Shown here: in pieces, positions 48,986 through 59,429 of the stretch
Layout: every line of letters starts with the position of its first letter
Numbering within the stretch: position 1 is the stretch's first letter
NCBI RefSeq assembly: GCF_010723305.1
Contig: NZ_BLKW01000004.1
Coordinates: 1,860,001 to 1,924,000, forward strand
Origin: Mycobacterium botniense
Lineage (GTDB): Bacteria; Actinomycetota; Actinomycetes; Mycobacteriales; Mycobacteriaceae
Reading direction: 5' to 3'
Length of the DNA stretch: 64,000 bases
Made by a program: the position numbers and the translations under genes
Notes under the pieces: generated by a model
Told to the model about the DNA's origin: nothing
The model's input: the letters and a program-made list of their open reading frames with translations, nothing else
Database searches by the model: none

Positions 48986-50152
48986 TCAGCTTACGGTCCC
49001 TGCAGGCGAACCGCAGACACTTGGGTCCGGACCGTCCGTGCCCCGTTCGGCGGCCAGCCGCATCGCCTCCTCGATCAGCGTCTCGACGATCTGCGACTCC
49101 GGCACTGTTTTGACCACTTCGCCCCGAACAAAGATCTGGCCCTTGCCGTTGCCCGACGCGACCCCAAGGTCGGCCTCGCGCGCTTCGCCCGGACCGTTGA
49201 CGACACAGCCCATCACGGCCACCCGCAACGGCACCTCGAGCCCATCCAGCCCGGCGCTGACCTCATTAGCCAGGGTGTACACGTCGACCTGCGCGCGCCC
49301 GCACGACGGGCAGGACACGATCTCCAGCGAACGCGGCCGCAGGTTCAACGACTCCAGGATCTGGTTGCCGACCTTGACCTCCTCGACCGGTGGCGCCGAC
49401 AGCGACACCCGGATGGTGTCGCCGATACCCTGGGCCAGCAGTGCACCGAACGCGACCGCGGATTTGATGGTGCCCTGAAACGCCGGGCCTGCTTCGGTGA
49501 CCCCCAGGTGTAGTGGGTAGTCGCACTGGGCGGCCAGCAGCTCGTAGGCCCTCACCATGACGACCGGGTCGGTGTGTTTGACGCTGATCTTGATGTCGCC
49601 GAAACCATGTTCTTCGAACAGCGATGCCTCCCACAGCGCCGACTCCACCAGGGCTTCGGGGGTGGCCTTGCCGTATTTAGCCAGGATCCGTTTGTCCAGC
49701 GAGCCGGCGTTGACGCCGATGCGGATCGGGACGCCGGCCTCGCCGGCGGCCTTGGCGACGTCGGCGACCCGCCCGTCGAATTCCTTGATGTTGCCCGGGT
49801 TGACCCGCACTGCCGCGCAGCCGGCGTCGATGGCCGCGAAGATGTAGCGGGGCTGGAAGTGGATGTCGGCGATCACCGGGATCGGGCTGTGGCGGACAAT
49901 GTCGGCCAGCGCGTCGGCGTCCTCTTGGCGCGGGCAAGCCACCCGCACGATATCGCAGCCGGCGGCGGTCAGCTCGGCGATCTGCTGCAACGTCGCGTCG
50001 ACGTCGTGGGTTTTGGTCGTGCACATCGACTGCACCGAAATCGGATAGTCGCTGCCCACCCCGACGTCGCGCAGCATCAACTGGCGCGTCTTGCGCCGCG
50101 GCGCGAGGGTGGGCGCGGGCGATGCCGGCATTCCTAAGCCGACGCTCATCAT
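48986..50152 (-). CDS. ispG: 4-hydroxy-3-methylbut-2-en-1-yl diphosphate synthase
   Basis: A 388-residue IspG (GcpE), the penultimate enzyme of the MEP isoprenoid pathway, converting MEcPP to HMBPP with a [4Fe-4S] cluster. The TIM barrel begins with [19 protein letters not shown] and contains [13 protein letters not shown] and [17 protein letters not shown]. Cluster ligands are the two cysteines in [16 protein letters not shown] and the one in [11 protein letters not shown], with the distal Glu following. It begins at tandem ATGs (50152/50149) behind GGGGACG, 19 bp after rip1. It belongs to the same strand unit as dxr. Confidence 0.95.
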   Translation of the reverse strand: MMSVGLGMPASPAPTLAPRRKTRQLMLRDVGVGSDYPISVQSMCTTKTHDVDATLQQIAELTAAGCDIVRVACPRQEDADALADIVRHSPIPVIADIHFQPRYIFAAIDAGCAAVRVNPGNIKEFDGRVADVAKAAGEAGVPIRIGVNAGSLDKRILAKYGKATPEALVESALWEASLFEEHGFGDIKISVKHTDPVVMVRAYELLAAQCDYPLHLGVTEAGPAFQGTIKSAVAFGALLAQGIGDTIRVSLSAPPVEEVKVGNQILESLNLRPRSLEIVSCPSCGRAQVDVYTLANEVSAGLDGLEVPLRVAVMGCVVNGPGEAREADLGVASGNGKGQIFVRGEVVKTVPESQIVETLIEEAMRLAAERGTDGPDPSVCGSPAGTVS

Positions 50153-50171
50153 CGTCCCCTTTTCGGCTCGA

Positions 50172-51374
50172 CTACTGAAACAGCCTGATCGGGTTGACCA
50201 GGTCAGCGGTCACGGTCAACACCATGTAGCCGATCACCAGCACCAACACTACGTAGGTGGCGGGCATGAGTTTGAGGTAGTTCACCGGCGCCGCAGCGAC
50301 CATGCCGCGTGCTGAGCGCACTGTGTTGCGGATCTTTTCAAACACCGCGATGGCGATGTGACCGCCGTCGAAGGGCAGCAGCGGCAACAAGTTGAGGGCC
50401 GCCAGGATGAAGTTCAGCTGCGCCAAAAAGAACCAAAACGCCACCCACAGGCCGTGATCGACAGTGTCGCCGCCGATGATGGACGCGCCGACCACGCTGA
50501 TCGGCGTCTCCGGGTCGCGAGGTCCGCCGCCGATGGCGTGCACCAGCGCACCGACCTTGGTGGGAATGGCGGCCAGCGCCTTGCCCAGCTCCACACTCAA
50601 GTCGCCAGTGAAGACAAAGGTGGCCGGAACGGCGGAGAACACACCGTAGCGTGTGGGCGGGTAGGTCTTCGGCGCCACGCCGATCATCCCCACTCGCGAC
50701 GGCGTGGTGCTGCCGTCGATCCAGCGCTGAACGGGTGTGACATCCACCGACACCGTCATCCGGCTACCGTCGCGTTCGACGACGACCGGGGTGGGCCCGG
50801 TGTGCTTGCGGATCGCGGCGGCCATCTCGGCAAAGTTAGCCACCGGGGTGTCGCCGACTTTGACGATCACATCACCGGGGCGGATTCCCGCGGTCGCCGC
50901 CGGACCGGGGCCGGTACAGGATCTGAATTGACCCTTCGCAACTTCCGGTGCGACACAAGATGTTTCACCGATCACAGCGGCGGTGGGCGGGTGCAGGTTG
51001 GGCAGACCCCACAGCACTGCGATGGTGTAGACCAGCACCAGCCCGATAAGGAAGTTCATCCCGGGCCCGGCCAACAGCACTGCGGCACGTTTCCAGGTTG
51101 CTTGCCGGAACATGGCGCGGTCACGTTCATCGGGCGCGAGCTCTTCGACGGCGGTCATCCCGGCGATATCACAGAAGCCGCCCGCGGGAATCGCCTTGAC
51201 GCCGTATTCGGTTTCGCCGCGCCGCGTTGACCACAGCGTGGGGCCGAAACCGACGAAATAGCGGCGCACCTTCATGCCGGCGGCGCGGGCCACCCACATG
51301 TGGCCGCACTCGTGCAGCGCAACCGACACCAAGATGGCAAGGGCGAACAGCACAATGCCGAGCGCGAACATCAT
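50172..51374 (-). CDS. rip1: Intramembrane site-2 metalloprotease Rip1
   Basis: A 400-residue zinc metalloprotease of the inner membrane. The zinc motif HECGH is at residues 21-25 in the first helix, with the third ligand in [20 protein letters not shown] near 345. A PDZ domain lies near 120-200 ([19 protein letters not shown]). In M. tuberculosis Rip1 cleaves anti-sigma factors (SigK, SigL, SigM pathways) and shapes the cell envelope lipid response. Four transmembrane segments are readable. The ATG overlaps the dxr stop as ATGA. The order dxr-rip1-ispG is conserved in mycobacteria. Confidence 0.95.
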   Translation of the reverse strand: MMFALGIVLFALAILVSVALHECGHMWVARAAGMKVRRYFVGFGPTLWSTRRGETEYGVKAIPAGGFCDIAGMTAVEELAPDERDRAMFRQATWKRAAVLLAGPGMNFLIGLVLVYTIAVLWGLPNLHPPTAAVIGETSCVAPEVAKGQFRSCTGPGPAATAGIRPGDVIVKVGDTPVANFAEMAAAIRKHTGPTPVVVERDGSRMTVSVDVTPVQRWIDGSTTPSRVGMIGVAPKTYPPTRYGVFSAVPATFVFTGDLSVELGKALAAIPTKVGALVHAIGGGPRDPETPISVVGASIIGGDTVDHGLWVAFWFFLAQLNFILAALNLLPLLPFDGGHIAIAVFEKIRNTVRSARGMVAAAPVNYLKLMPATYVVLVLVIGYMVLTVTADLVNPIRLFQ

Positions 51375-52555
51375 CGGGTGGGCATAACCTCCTGTGTGAC
51401 CGCGCGGCGCGCACGTTCGCGGGCCCAGCGCTGCGCGTCGAGTACGTCATCCACGGTAGCGGGCTCCGACGCCCAGTGGTCGGCGGCGTGCAGCACCTCG
51501 GCGATGGTGCGCACGATCGCCGGGAAACGGATCCGGCCGGCCAGAAACGCCGCGGCCGCCTCTTCGTTGGCCGCGTTGTACACCGCCGGCAAGCACCCAC
51601 CGGTCCGGCCGGCGTGCCGGGCGAGCTCTACCGCCGGGAACACCTCGGTGTCCAGCGGCTCGAACTCCCAGCGCGACGCGCTGGAAAAATCACAGGCCGC
51701 GGCCGCGCCGGGGATCCGCGCCGGCCAGCCCAGCGCCAAAGCGATCGGCAGCTTCATATCCGGCGGGCTGGCCTGCGCGATCGTCGAGCCATCGGCGAAG
51801 GTGACCATGGAATGCACAACCGACTGCGGGTGTACCACGACGTCGATCCGTTCGTAGGGAACCCCGAACAGCAGGTGAGTTTCGATCAGCTCGAGCCCCT
51901 TGTTGACCAGCGACGCCGAGTTCAGCGTGTTCATCGGGCCCATCGACCAGGTCGGATGGGCCCCGGCCTGGTCCGGGGTCACGTGCTCGAGTTCGGCGGC
52001 CGACCAGCCGCGGAACGGCCCGCCCGAGGCGGTGAGCACCAGCTTGGACACTTCATCGGCGGCGCCGGCCCGCAGGCATTGCGCCAGCGCGGAGTGCTCG
52101 GAGTCGACTGGCACGATCTGGCCGGGCCGCGCGGCCCGCAGCACCAGCGGACCTCCGGCAACCAGCGATTCCTTATTGGCGAGGGCCAGCCGTGCGCCGG
52201 ACGCCAACGCAACCAGTGTCGGGCGCAGGCCCCGCGCCCCCACCAGCGCGTTGAGGACGACGTCGGCCTGGACATCCTCGACCAGGCGGCTGACGGCATC
52301 GGGTCCGCGGTAGGTGACGTCACCGATCTTCTCGGCCGCGTGCTCGTTGACGACGGCGATAGTGGTCACCCCGGTCTCGGCACGCTGCCGGGCCAGCAGC
52401 TGCGGGTGCCCGCCACCCGCGGCCAGCCCCACCAGCTGAAAACGCTCCGGGTGGGCGGCGATGACCTCCAGCGCCTGGGTGCCGATCGAGCCGGTACTGC
52501 CCAGCACGAGCACACGCAAGCGGCGCTCGGCGTGCTCGCCAGCAGGCTGTGTCAT
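51371..52555 (-). CDS. dxr: 1-deoxy-D-xylulose 5-phosphate reductoisomerase
   Basis: A 394-residue Dxr, which makes MEP from DXP with NADPH and is the target of fosmidomycin. The NADPH motif is [17 protein letters not shown] near residue 16. The catalytic loop and metal ligands are in [37 protein letters not shown], and [20 protein letters not shown]. The start is ATG 52555 (MTQPAGEH); the open frame upstream overlaps the divergent DUF2631 promoter region. It is followed with ATGA overlap by rip1. Confidence 0.95.
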   Translation of the reverse strand: MTQPAGEHAERRLRVLVLGSTGSIGTQALEVIAAHPERFQLVGLAAGGGHPQLLARQRAETGVTTIAVVNEHAAEKIGDVTYRGPDAVSRLVEDVQADVVLNALVGARGLRPTLVALASGARLALANKESLVAGGPLVLRAARPGQIVPVDSEHSALAQCLRAGAADEVSKLVLTASGGPFRGWSAAELEHVTPDQAGAHPTWSMGPMNTLNSASLVNKGLELIETHLLFGVPYERIDVVVHPQSVVHSMVTFADGSTIAQASPPDMKLPIALALGWPARIPGAAAACDFSSASRWEFEPLDTEVFPAVELARHAGRTGGCLPAVYNAANEEAAAAFLAGRIRFPAIVRTIAEVLHAADHWASEPATVDDVLDAQRWARERARRAVTQEVMPTR

Positions 52556-52658
52556 CCACTCATTGTGCCGCGCAGCGGCACCGATCTGGAGACCTGTGGT
52601 GTATGTCAGAATGTGGACATATCGCCGGTCCGGAGCGGCTCGAAGCGGAGGAATCACC

Positions 52659-52913
52659 GTGGCCAGTACTGAGGTGCAGCGTGACACCGGGGTCGACATC
52701 GCCGAGGTGCCCTCCGCCGAGTGGGGCTGGAGCCGGATCAATCACCGCACCTGGCATATCACCGGTTTTTTCATCGTCGTCTTTTTGCTGTGCCTGTTGC
52801 GGGGCAATCACGTCGGCCACGTCGAAGACGGGTACCTCATCGGGTTCGCCGCGCTAGCGCTCGCGATCCTCGTTCGCGACTTTTGGGGACGCCGGCGCGG
52901 CTGGATCCGATAA
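52659..52913 (+). CDS. DUF2631 small membrane protein
   Basis: An 84-residue protein starting at GTG 52659 behind GGAGGA. It begins [20 protein letters not shown], then [18 protein letters not shown], two predicted helices ([12 protein letters not shown] and [13 protein letters not shown]), and ends [10 protein letters not shown], which is the typical DUF2631 pattern. The function is unknown. It resembles M. tuberculosis Rv2876. It is divergent from dxr and converges with the DUF4097 gene 17 bp away. Confidence 0.82.
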   Translation: MASTEVQRDTGVDIAEVPSAEWGWSRINHRTWHITGFFIVVFLLCLLRGNHVGHVEDGYLIGFAALALAILVRDFWGRRRGWIR

Positions 52914-52930
52914 CCTGACCCGCGGGGCCG

Positions 52931-53668
52931 TCAGGCTGCCCGGCCGATGGTGACGCTTCCGGAGCCCGTGCGCACCCGCACCGCCAGAGTGTGGTCATTA
53001 TGCTCGGAGCCCGCTGACCGCGGCACACGGTTGGTGACCACGCCGGTGCCGGTCATGATGTCGAGCTGAGCGGCGGTGCCTTCGGGTACGCCGATCTCCA
53101 CCTCACCGCTGCCGGTGCGCACCAGCACCGCGCCGCTGACCGCGCAGGCGATGGCGACCGAACCGGACGAGATCTCGGACCTGACCGTGCCGCACAGCCG
53201 CGAGAGCACAAGCGATCCGCTGGCGGCCTGAAACGTCAGCTCACCGTCGAGCACGCCGACGTCGACACCGCCTGACGCGGTGGCCGCCTGCAGCCGGCCG
53301 CTGACCGACTGCACCACCAGGTTGCCGCTGGTCGAGGCAAAGCGGATGTCGGCGAATCGGCCCTCGGCATGCAGGTCGGCGGAGGCCACGGCTGCCTGCA
53401 CGCGCGAGCGTGTGGGCAGCGCGATGTGAATATCGACCGCACCGGTGCGCCGACCGAGAAAGCCGCATTTCGCGGGCGCGACGGCCAATCTGCCGCTCGC
53501 GTAGGAGACCCACGCTTGTTCAGCGGACCGAACGTCGGTCCGGCGGGACGCGTCGCGCGGGCAGATCTCGACGACCGTGTCCGCCCGGTCGGTCGCGACG
53601 AGCCGGACCGAACCACCGCCGGCTTGGATGGTCGCCGTGATCGGCTGGGGAGTGGCGAAGATGGGCAT
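52931..53668 (-). CDS. DUF4097-type beta-helix protein
   Basis: A 245-residue protein built of repeated short beta strands: ASTSGNLVVQSVSGRLQAAT, ASGGVDVGVLDGELTFQAAS, EISSGSVAIACAVSGAVL and VRTGSGEVEIGVPEG. This is the DUF4097 family arrangement, a putative adhesin-like beta-solenoid. No signal peptide is present, so a cytoplasmic scaffold or sensor role is as likely as adhesion. The start is ATG 53668 behind GAAGGAGA, with the N-terminus MPIFATPQPITATIQAGGG. It follows the CcdA-like gene by about 120 bp on the same strand. Confidence 0.8.
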   Translation of the reverse strand: MPIFATPQPITATIQAGGGSVRLVATDRADTVVEICPRDASRRTDVRSAEQAWVSYASGRLAVAPAKCGFLGRRTGAVDIHIALPTRSRVQAAVASADLHAEGRFADIRFASTSGNLVVQSVSGRLQAATASGGVDVGVLDGELTFQAASGSLVLSRLCGTVRSEISSGSVAIACAVSGAVLVRTGSGEVEIGVPEGTAAQLDIMTGTGVVTNRVPRSAGSEHNDHTLAVRVRTGSGSVTIGRAA

Positions 53669-53790
53669 CGGAGTCTCCTTCGGCAGCGCACCGCGCTGGT
53701 GGCGTGGTGGGACCCCGGCCCGCGGCCGCGCAACCGGATCCCCACCGATCGGAGGCCAGCTTACGGCCTCTCCGGCAGCCGGCTGCCCAG

Positions 53791-54717
53791 TCAGCGGCGT
53801 TGGTCCGGTACCCGGCCCCGGTTCAGGCCCGGCGGTGAGCGCTGGACCCGCCGGCGCCGGCGGCCGGCAAGCGCCCCGAGCACCAGCACACCCAGCGCCG
53901 CCCCCCACGGCCATCCACCATGCTGGTGGACCCAGCCGGCCAGTGTTGCCTGGATGCGCTCAGCCGCGCTGATGACCACATCCGGAGAGTTCACGCGGGT
54001 ATCGGCCACCACCCGCACTTCGTAGACTCCGTAGTAGCCCACGTACAGTCCGACCAGTACCAGCAACGCCCCGCCGAGCCGGTTGACCAACGGCAATGCC
54101 TGCCGCAGCCGCCCGGCCAGTGCCGAGCTGGCGGACACCGCGGCGACCGCCAGCACACCGACCACCAGCGTGAGGCCGGCAACGTAAGACAGATAGACCG
54201 CGACGATGCCAAGCAGAGAGCCACCCCGGAAACCGGCCGCGGTGACCGCTAAGAATGGCGCGATCGTGCATGACAGGGAGGCGATCGCGTAACTGAGCCC
54301 GTAGCCATACATCGAGCCGAGCCGAGCCGTCGGGGCCCAAGTGCGTCGGGAAAACCTGAGGGTCAGTGCCGTCAGCTCCCGGCCGAGCAGCAGCCAAACC
54401 CCCAGGGCCACAAGCGCAATGCCGACCAAAACGGTCAGATACGGCAGATACCGCTGCACGGTCGCGGCCGCCGGTATGGTGAGGGCACCGAACACCCCGA
54501 ACACGGTCACGAACCCCAGCGCCATCCCCACAGTGGCCGCCAGCGCGCGGGCAAGAGCGGCCAGCCTGCCCGGCCCGGCGGCGTCCGCCCGATCTTCCCC
54601 GGCGCCCGCTCCGCGGACCACCAGCACCAGGTATGCGGGCAGCATGGCGAAACCGCACGGGTTCAGGGCGGCGACCAGCCCGGCAGCGAACGCCAACCCG
54701 ACCAGTCCGCGGTCCAC
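53791..54717 (-). CDS. CcdA/DsbD-type thiol-electron transporter
   Basis: A 308-residue inner-membrane protein with six to eight helices of the CcdA (DsbD gamma) family. The redox cysteines are in helix 1, LVAALNPCGFAMLPAYLVLV, and helix 4, YAIASLSCTIAPFLAVTAAG. It carries reducing equivalents across the membrane to an extracytoplasmic thioredoxin-like protein. That partner is directly upstream: the MPT53-like gene ends 7 bp before its GTG start (54717). The C-terminal tail is Arg-rich (AGRRRRRVQRSPPG). The pair corresponds to Rv2877c-Rv2878c. Confidence 0.88.
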   Translation of the reverse strand: MDRGLVGLAFAAGLVAALNPCGFAMLPAYLVLVVRGAGAGEDRADAAGPGRLAALARALAATVGMALGFVTVFGVFGALTIPAAATVQRYLPYLTVLVGIALVALGVWLLLGRELTALTLRFSRRTWAPTARLGSMYGYGLSYAIASLSCTIAPFLAVTAAGFRGGSLLGIVAVYLSYVAGLTLVVGVLAVAAVSASSALAGRLRQALPLVNRLGGALLVLVGLYVGYYGVYEVRVVADTRVNSPDVVISAAERIQATLAGWVHQHGGWPWGAALGVLVLGALAGRRRRRVQRSPPGLNRGRVPDQRR

Positions 54718-54724
54718 AACGGGT

Positions 54725-55234
54725 TCAGGCGGTAAGCGCGGCTACCCGGTCGGCCAGCTCCTGCTGCGGCATCGCGGTAGTGGGGTTGTTGACAAATGTC
54801 GATGATCCGTCGCGGCGATAAAACACATAAGCCGGCTGCCACGGCACGTTGTACCGGGCCCAGATCGCCCCATCGGCGTCATTGAGATTGGTGAAGTTCA
54901 GGTTGTACTTCGAGACGAAGTTCTGCATCGCCGCGAGATCGGAGCGGGCGGCGATCCCCACGAAGGTGACCGCCGGATTCGCGGCGGCCACCTGGCTGAC
55001 CCCCGGAGCCTCAGCGTTGCAGATCGGGCACCACGGCGTCCAGAACCACAGCACAGCCGGCTTACCCTGCAGACTTGCGCCGTTGAACGGCGCACCGGTG
55101 AGGGTCGTGCCGGTGAAATTCAGGCGGTCGTCGGTCGCCAGTGACCGCGGCGGGCTGCTCGCAGCGAACAGCAGCGCTGCGGTGAGCACAGCCGGGACGC
55201 CCATTTTGACCACAGAGAGCAGGCAGATTTTCAT
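54725..55234 (-). CDS. mpt53: Secreted thioredoxin-like protein (MPT53-like)
   Basis: A 169-residue DsbE/DsbA-like disulfide oxidoreductase. The signal peptide covers about residues 1-33 (VVKMGVPAVLTAALLFAASS). The active site is WCPIC in FWTPWCPICNAEAPGVSQV near residue 68, and the cis-proline region is PWQPAYVFY near 131. M. tuberculosis Mpt53 (Rv2878c) oxidises cysteines of exported proteins. The start is ATG 55234 with GAGGT upstream. It is cotranscribed with the CcdA-like gene, which probably sets its redox state. Confidence 0.9.
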   Translation of the reverse strand: MKICLLSVVKMGVPAVLTAALLFAASSPPRSLATDDRLNFTGTTLTGAPFNGASLQGKPAVLWFWTPWCPICNAEAPGVSQVAAANPAVTFVGIAARSDLAAMQNFVSKYNLNFTNLNDADGAIWARYNVPWQPAYVFYRRDGSSTFVNNPTTAMPQQELADRVAALTA

Positions 55235-55282
55235 CGGAACCTCTTTTGCTAGGCCTATGCCCAGAGTGACGCAATTCGCCGC

Positions 55283-56425
55283 CTAAAGCGATACCATTGG
55301 CACCAATCGGGTGCGCTGACGCCGGGAGGCGGTGTCGGCGGCCAATTGCCCGCAAGCGGCGCTGATCTCGCGTCCGCGGGTGTCGCGTACCGTGCACGGC
55401 ACCCCGTGAGCGCGGACCCGGCGGACAAACTCGCGCCGCACGGCTTTGGGGCTGGCCTTCCAATTGCTGCCCGGGGTGGGATTGAGCGGAATCACGTTGA
55501 CATGCGCTAACGGGCCGAGGACCCGACGCAACCGCTTGGCTAACAGCTCGGCTCGCCACGGTTGATCGTTGACATCGCGGATCAGCGCATATTCGACAGA
55601 GACGCGCCGACCGGTGGTGTCAGCGTAGTGGCGGGCGGCGTCCAACACGTCGCTGATGTTCCAGCGCGTGTTGGCCGGAACCAGGGTGTCACGCAGCTCG
55701 TCGTCGGGCGCGTGCAGCGACAGCGCCAACGTCAGCGCGAGCCGCTCGTCGGCGAGCTTGCGGATGGCTGGAGCCAAACCCACGGTCGATACCGTCACCG
55801 CGCGCGCCGAAACCCCGAAGCCGGCCGGTTCGGTGATGCGGCGCACGGCCGCCACCACTCTGGCGTAATTGGCCAGCGGCTCCCCCATGCCCATAAAAAC
55901 CACGTTGGACAACCGGTCCCCGAAATCATCGCGCAGCGTCGCCGCGGCGGCCCGCACCTGCTCAAGGATCTCGGCGGCCGACAGATTTCGGCTCAGGCCG
56001 GCCTGCCCGGTGGCGCAGAAGGGACACGCCATCCCACAACCCGCCTGCGAGGAGACGCACACCGTGGCGCGCTGCGGATAGCGCATCAGCACCGACTCGA
56101 CCATGGTGCCGTCAACCGCACGCCACAACGTCTTGCGGGTCTGGCCGGAATCACAGGCGACTTCCCGGACCGCGGTGAGCAAATTCGGGAACAGCGCCGC
56201 AGCAAGCCGATCACGAACCCCCGCCGGCAGGTCGGTCATCAGCCGCGGGTCGGCGATCAACCGACCGTAGTACTGATAGGCGAGTTGTTTGGCGCGGAAC
56301 GCGGGCAGACCCAGCTCCGCGACGGCCGATTCCCGGCCGGCCGCGTCCAGGTCGGCAAAATGCCGCGGCGGGACGCCGTCCAACCGTGTACGGTGTCGCG
56401 CCTCAAACCCCAGCTGTCGGACCAT
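55283..56425 (-). CDS. rlmN: Dual-specificity 23S rRNA/tRNA adenine C2-methyltransferase
   Basis: A 380-residue radical SAM enzyme that methylates A2503 of 23S rRNA and A37 of some tRNAs. The cluster motif is CGMACPFC near residue 128. The auxiliary GEPLANY block ([20 protein letters not shown]), [16 protein letters not shown] and [14 protein letters not shown] identify RlmN. The methyl-carrying Cys is in [20 protein letters not shown] near the C-terminus, close to the TVR motif. The start is ATG 56425. It lies 33 bp after cdsA on the same strand. Confidence 0.94.
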   Translation of the reverse strand: MVRQLGFEARHRTRLDGVPPRHFADLDAAGRESAVAELGLPAFRAKQLAYQYYGRLIADPRLMTDLPAGVRDRLAAALFPNLLTAVREVACDSGQTRKTLWRAVDGTMVESVLMRYPQRATVCVSSQAGCGMACPFCATGQAGLSRNLSAAEILEQVRAAAATLRDDFGDRLSNVVFMGMGEPLANYARVVAAVRRITEPAGFGVSARAVTVSTVGLAPAIRKLADERLALTLALSLHAPDDELRDTLVPANTRWNISDVLDAARHYADTTGRRVSVEYALIRDVNDQPWRAELLAKRLRRVLGPLAHVNVIPLNPTPGSNWKASPKAVRREFVRRVRAHGVPCTVRDTRGREISAACGQLAADTASRRQRTRLVPMVSL

Positions 56426-56458
56426 GACGTATCTAGTATCTGCCGTCCATGGCCCAGC

Positions 56459-57367
56459 TCAGGCCACCAGCGTCAAGACTATCCAGGCCGCCACTCCCGC
56501 CGGCAAAAACCCGTCGAACCGGTCTAGCACACCCCCGTGTCCGGGTAACAAGCTGCCCATGTCCTTGATCCCGAGATCCCGCTTGAACTGCGATTCCACC
56601 AGGTCGCCCAGGGTTGCGGTGATCACCAGCACCACGCCGAGCACGACACCCACCCATACCGGTTTGCCCGTCAGGTAAGTCACGCTGAGCGTGGTCGCGG
56701 TGATCCCAAACACCAAAGAACCCGCAAGACCCTCCCACGACTTTTTCGGGCTGATCGCCGGCACCATCGGGTGCTTACCGAACAGGACGCCCATCGCGTA
56801 GCCGCCGACATCGGAGCACACGACGCCCAACGCGAGGGAAAATGCCCTTCCGGCCCCGTCGGGGGGATAGATCAGCAACGCGGCGAAGGACGCGAAGAGC
56901 GGCACCCAGGCCGCGAGGAACACGGTCGCGGAGACGTCCCGGAGGTAGTTCGTCGGGCCGACGGTGTCGTCACCGCGTGCGGCACCGTGACCGTGGCGGC
57001 TCAGCAGCCGCCACATCATGCACACGAGGACGGTGCCCCCGAACCCGGCCAGCGCGCCGCCCGCCCGGAACGGCCAGGTCAGCCACACGGTGGCCTGACC
57101 ACCGAGCACGAGCGGAATCACGGGAATCACAAACCCGGCGGCACGCAACCGCCGCGTCACCTCGAGGGTGCCCAGTAAGACCCCGACAGCCACTACCGCA
57201 ATCCAGCCGTATGGCTTTGCGTAGAGCAGACTCGCGATAACAGCCCCACCCAAGAGCACCCCCACCGCAATCGCCACCGGCAGATTGCGGCCGGCTCGCG
57301 ATGCTTTCTTGATGCGCTGCGCCGGCTTTTTGGGCGGGACGCCTGCGCCGGTATCGGTGCCTGCCAC
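56459..57367 (-). CDS. cdsA: Phosphatidate cytidylyltransferase
   Basis: A 302-residue integral membrane enzyme making CDP-diacylglycerol from phosphatidate and CTP. About eight helices are visible. The diagnostic C-terminal signature is complete: ESQFKRDLGIKDMGSLLPGH then GGVLDRFDGF near residue 265, and SPKKSWEGLAGSLVFG precedes it. The start is GTG 57367 (VAGTDTGAG), as in homologues. It lies 22 bp downstream of frr, in the order pyrH-frr-cdsA-rlmN that is conserved in mycobacteria. Confidence 0.94.
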   Translation of the reverse strand: MAGTDTGAGVPPKKPAQRIKKASRAGRNLPVAIAVGVLLGGAVIASLLYAKPYGWIAVVAVGVLLGTLEVTRRLRAAGFVIPVIPLVLGGQATVWLTWPFRAGGALAGFGGTVLVCMMWRLLSRHGHGAARGDDTVGPTNYLRDVSATVFLAAWVPLFASFAALLIYPPDGAGRAFSLALGVVCSDVGGYAMGVLFGKHPMVPAISPKKSWEGLAGSLVFGITATTLSVTYLTGKPVWVGVVLGVVLVITATLGDLVESQFKRDLGIKDMGSLLPGHGGVLDRFDGFLPAGVAAWIVLTLVA

Positions 57368-57389
57368 GGACCTGATGTGCTGGACGGCC

Positions 57390-57947
57390 TTAGACCTCCA
57401 GCAGCTCGCCTTCTTTGTGTTTGACCAGTTCGTCGATCTGGGTGACGTACTGGTGGGTCGTCTTGTCCAGGTCTTTTTCCGCCCGGCCAACCTCGTCCTC
57501 ACCGGCCTCGCCGTCCCTGCGGATGCGGTGCAGTTCCTCCATCGCCTTGCGGCGGATGTTGCGCACCGACACCCGCGCTTCCTCACCTTTGTGTCTGGCC
57601 TGTTTGACCAGCTCACGGCGGCGTTCTTCGGTCAGCTGCGGGACGGCTACCCGGATGAGGGCGCCGTCATTGGTGGGATTGACCCCCAGGTCAGAGTTGC
57701 GGATGGCTTTTTCGATGGCACCCAGCTGCGCCGATTCGTACGGCTTGATGACGACCAGCCGCGGCTCGGGCACGTTGATGCTGGCCAGCTGGGTGATCGG
57801 GGTGGGCGCGCCGTAGTAGTCGATGGTGATCCGCGAGAACATGCCGGGATTGGCCCGACCGGTGCGGATAGTTGCCAGTTCGTCACGGGCCACCGCCACC
57901 GCCTTTTCCATTTTCTCCTCGGCGTCGAAGAGAGTCTCCTCAATCAT
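57390..57947 (-). CDS. frr: Ribosome recycling factor
   Basis: A 185-residue RRF that splits post-termination ribosomes with EF-G. Family landmarks are [20 protein letters not shown] at the start, [40 protein letters not shown], and the C-terminal helix [20 protein letters not shown]. The start is ATG 57947 behind GGAGGAG; an in-frame ATG at 57980 is not needed. It follows pyrH by 64 bp on the minus strand. Confidence 0.96.
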   Translation of the reverse strand: MIEETLFDAEEKMEKAVAVARDELATIRTGRANPGMFSRITIDYYGAPTPITQLASINVPEPRLVVIKPYESAQLGAIEKAIRNSDLGVNPTNDGALIRVAVPQLTEERRRELVKQARHKGEEARVSVRNIRRKAMEELHRIRRDGEAGEDEVGRAEKDLDKTTHQYVTQIDELVKHKEGELLEV

Positions 57948-58011
57948 GGCGCCGCTCCTCCTCATCGCTGTGCTCTGCATCGTCGCCGACGCGGATCACG
58001 GCATTCTCCCT

Positions 58012-58797
58012 TCAGGTGGTGACCAGCGTTCCGATCTTCTCACCGGCGACCGCCCTGGCAATATTGCCGTCGGTCAACAGGTTGAACACCAGGATTGGCA
58101 TACCGTTGTCCATGCACAGGCTGAACGCGGTGGCGTCGGCCACTCGCAGACCACGGTCGATGACCTCACGATGGCTGATCACGCTGAGCAGTTCGGCGTC
58201 GGGATTTTGCCGCGGATCCTCGGCGAACACCCCGTCGACCGCTTTGGCCAGCAAAACCACTTCTGCGCCGATCTCCAGCGCCCGCTGCGCGGCCGTGGTG
58301 TCGGTGGAGAAGTACGGCAGCCCGATACCGGCCCCAAAGATGACCACCCGTCCTTTTTCGAGGTGTCGGCGCGCGCGCAAAGGAAGGTACGGTTCGGCCA
58401 CTTGGCCCATGGTGATGGCTGTCTGGACGCGGGTGACAATGCCTTCGCGCTCAAGGAAGTCTTGCAGCGCAAGACTGTTCATGACAGTGCCTAACATTCC
58501 CATATAGTCCGATCGGGCGCGCTCCATTCCGCGCTGCTCCAGCTGCGCACCGCGGAAGAAGTTGCCGCCGCCGATCACAACCGCCACCTGCACGCCGCTG
58601 CGCACCACTTCGGCGATCTGGCGGGCAACGAGTGACACCACATCCGGGTCAAGCCCCACCTGTCCGCCGCCGAACATTTCGCCGCCGAGTTTGAGCAACA
58701 CTCGCGAGTACTTGGGCCGGCTCGCCGGCTGGCCGGCGAGGCATCCGTCATCCGGCGGGAACGCTCGTCCCCCGTCGGGGCTGGTCGGCTCCGTCAT
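58012..58797 (-). CDS. pyrH: UMP kinase
   Basis: A 261-residue amino-acid-kinase-fold UMP kinase. The catalytic and nucleotide sites are [13 protein letters not shown] near residue 33, [20 protein letters not shown] near 71, [20 protein letters not shown] and [19 protein letters not shown]. The N-terminal 25 residues ([10 protein letters not shown]) are an extension common in mycobacteria. The start is ATG 58797. In most bacteria pyrH follows rpsB-tsf; here, as in M. tuberculosis, those genes are not directly upstream. The 278 bp before it hold nothing recognisable. Confidence 0.95.
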   Translation of the reverse strand: MTEPTSPDGGRAFPPDDGCLAGQPASRPKYSRVLLKLGGEMFGGGQVGLDPDVVSLVARQIAEVVRSGVQVAVVIGGGNFFRGAQLEQRGMERARSDYMGMLGTVMNSLALQDFLEREGIVTRVQTAITMGQVAEPYLPLRARRHLEKGRVVIFGAGIGLPYFSTDTTAAQRALEIGAEVVLLAKAVDGVFAEDPRQNPDAELLSVISHREVIDRGLRVADATAFSLCMDNGMPILVFNLLTDGNIARAVAGEKIGTLVTT

Positions 58798-59075
58798 CAG
58801 ACTCCTCGCATGGCAGAACGCCCTCGGTGATCACCACCCAGGACGGCATGTTCCATCCTGCCTCATCGCCGCGCCGTCGCACGGGATGGGTCTGCTTTGC
58901 TCCACACGGCGGCTGCGCCCACCATGCTGCGCGGGAACTGCGCGGGAAGGTTGTGTGGGGGTTATGTCATCGGCGGGGCGGCGCGGTCGCGGTGCAGGCG
59001 ACTCGGTCGACGAAGCCCACGGCGATCGGCGCGCCCCCGGTGCGGCACAGCATCGTGACCGCGGACTGCCCGCGG

Positions 59076-59429
59076 TCACCGGCCCCGCAACGCCTGCTCG
59101 AAAGTGGGGTAGATGTCGAGGATACTGTCGAGCTTTGTCACTTCGATCGGCCGCACCACATGGGCGTCGCTGGCCACCAGCCGAACCGGCGTACCACTGG
59201 CCTTGCCTTTCTTGTGACAATCCAGTACCGCATTCATACCCGCGCTGCCGAAGAAGGTCACGGCCTGCAAGTCGATGATGATCAGCTGCGCCTGACCTGT
59301 CGCGGCAAGATCCAGCGCGGCCGTCAGATGGGAGCCGAGCTCACCGACGGTGCTGGAATCGATTTCACCCCGTGCCCGCACGACGGCGGCGTTGCCTTCC
59401 AGTTCGTGCCGGACCGTCAGCAATTCCAT
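59076..59429 (-). CDS. STAS-domain anti-sigma factor antagonist
   Basis: A 117-residue single STAS domain. It shows VVRARGEIDSSTVGELGSHL near residue 17, a buried strand AQLIIIDLQAVTFFGSAGM with Ser62 at the conserved phosphorylation position, and VRLVASDAHVVRPIEVTKL. Such proteins bind anti-sigma factors when dephosphorylated and so release a sigma factor. In mycobacteria the best-known system is SigF with RsbW/UsfX and RsfA/RsfB. The start is ATG 59429 behind AGGAGGA. Nearby genes with SigF-like promoter motifs fit that pathway, but no anti-sigma factor is in this window. Confidence 0.88.
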   Translation of the reverse strand: MELLTVRHELEGNAAVVRARGEIDSSTVGELGSHLTAALDLAATGQAQLIIIDLQAVTFFGSAGMNAVLDCHKKGKASGTPVRLVASDAHVVRPIEVTKLDSILDIYPTFEQALRGR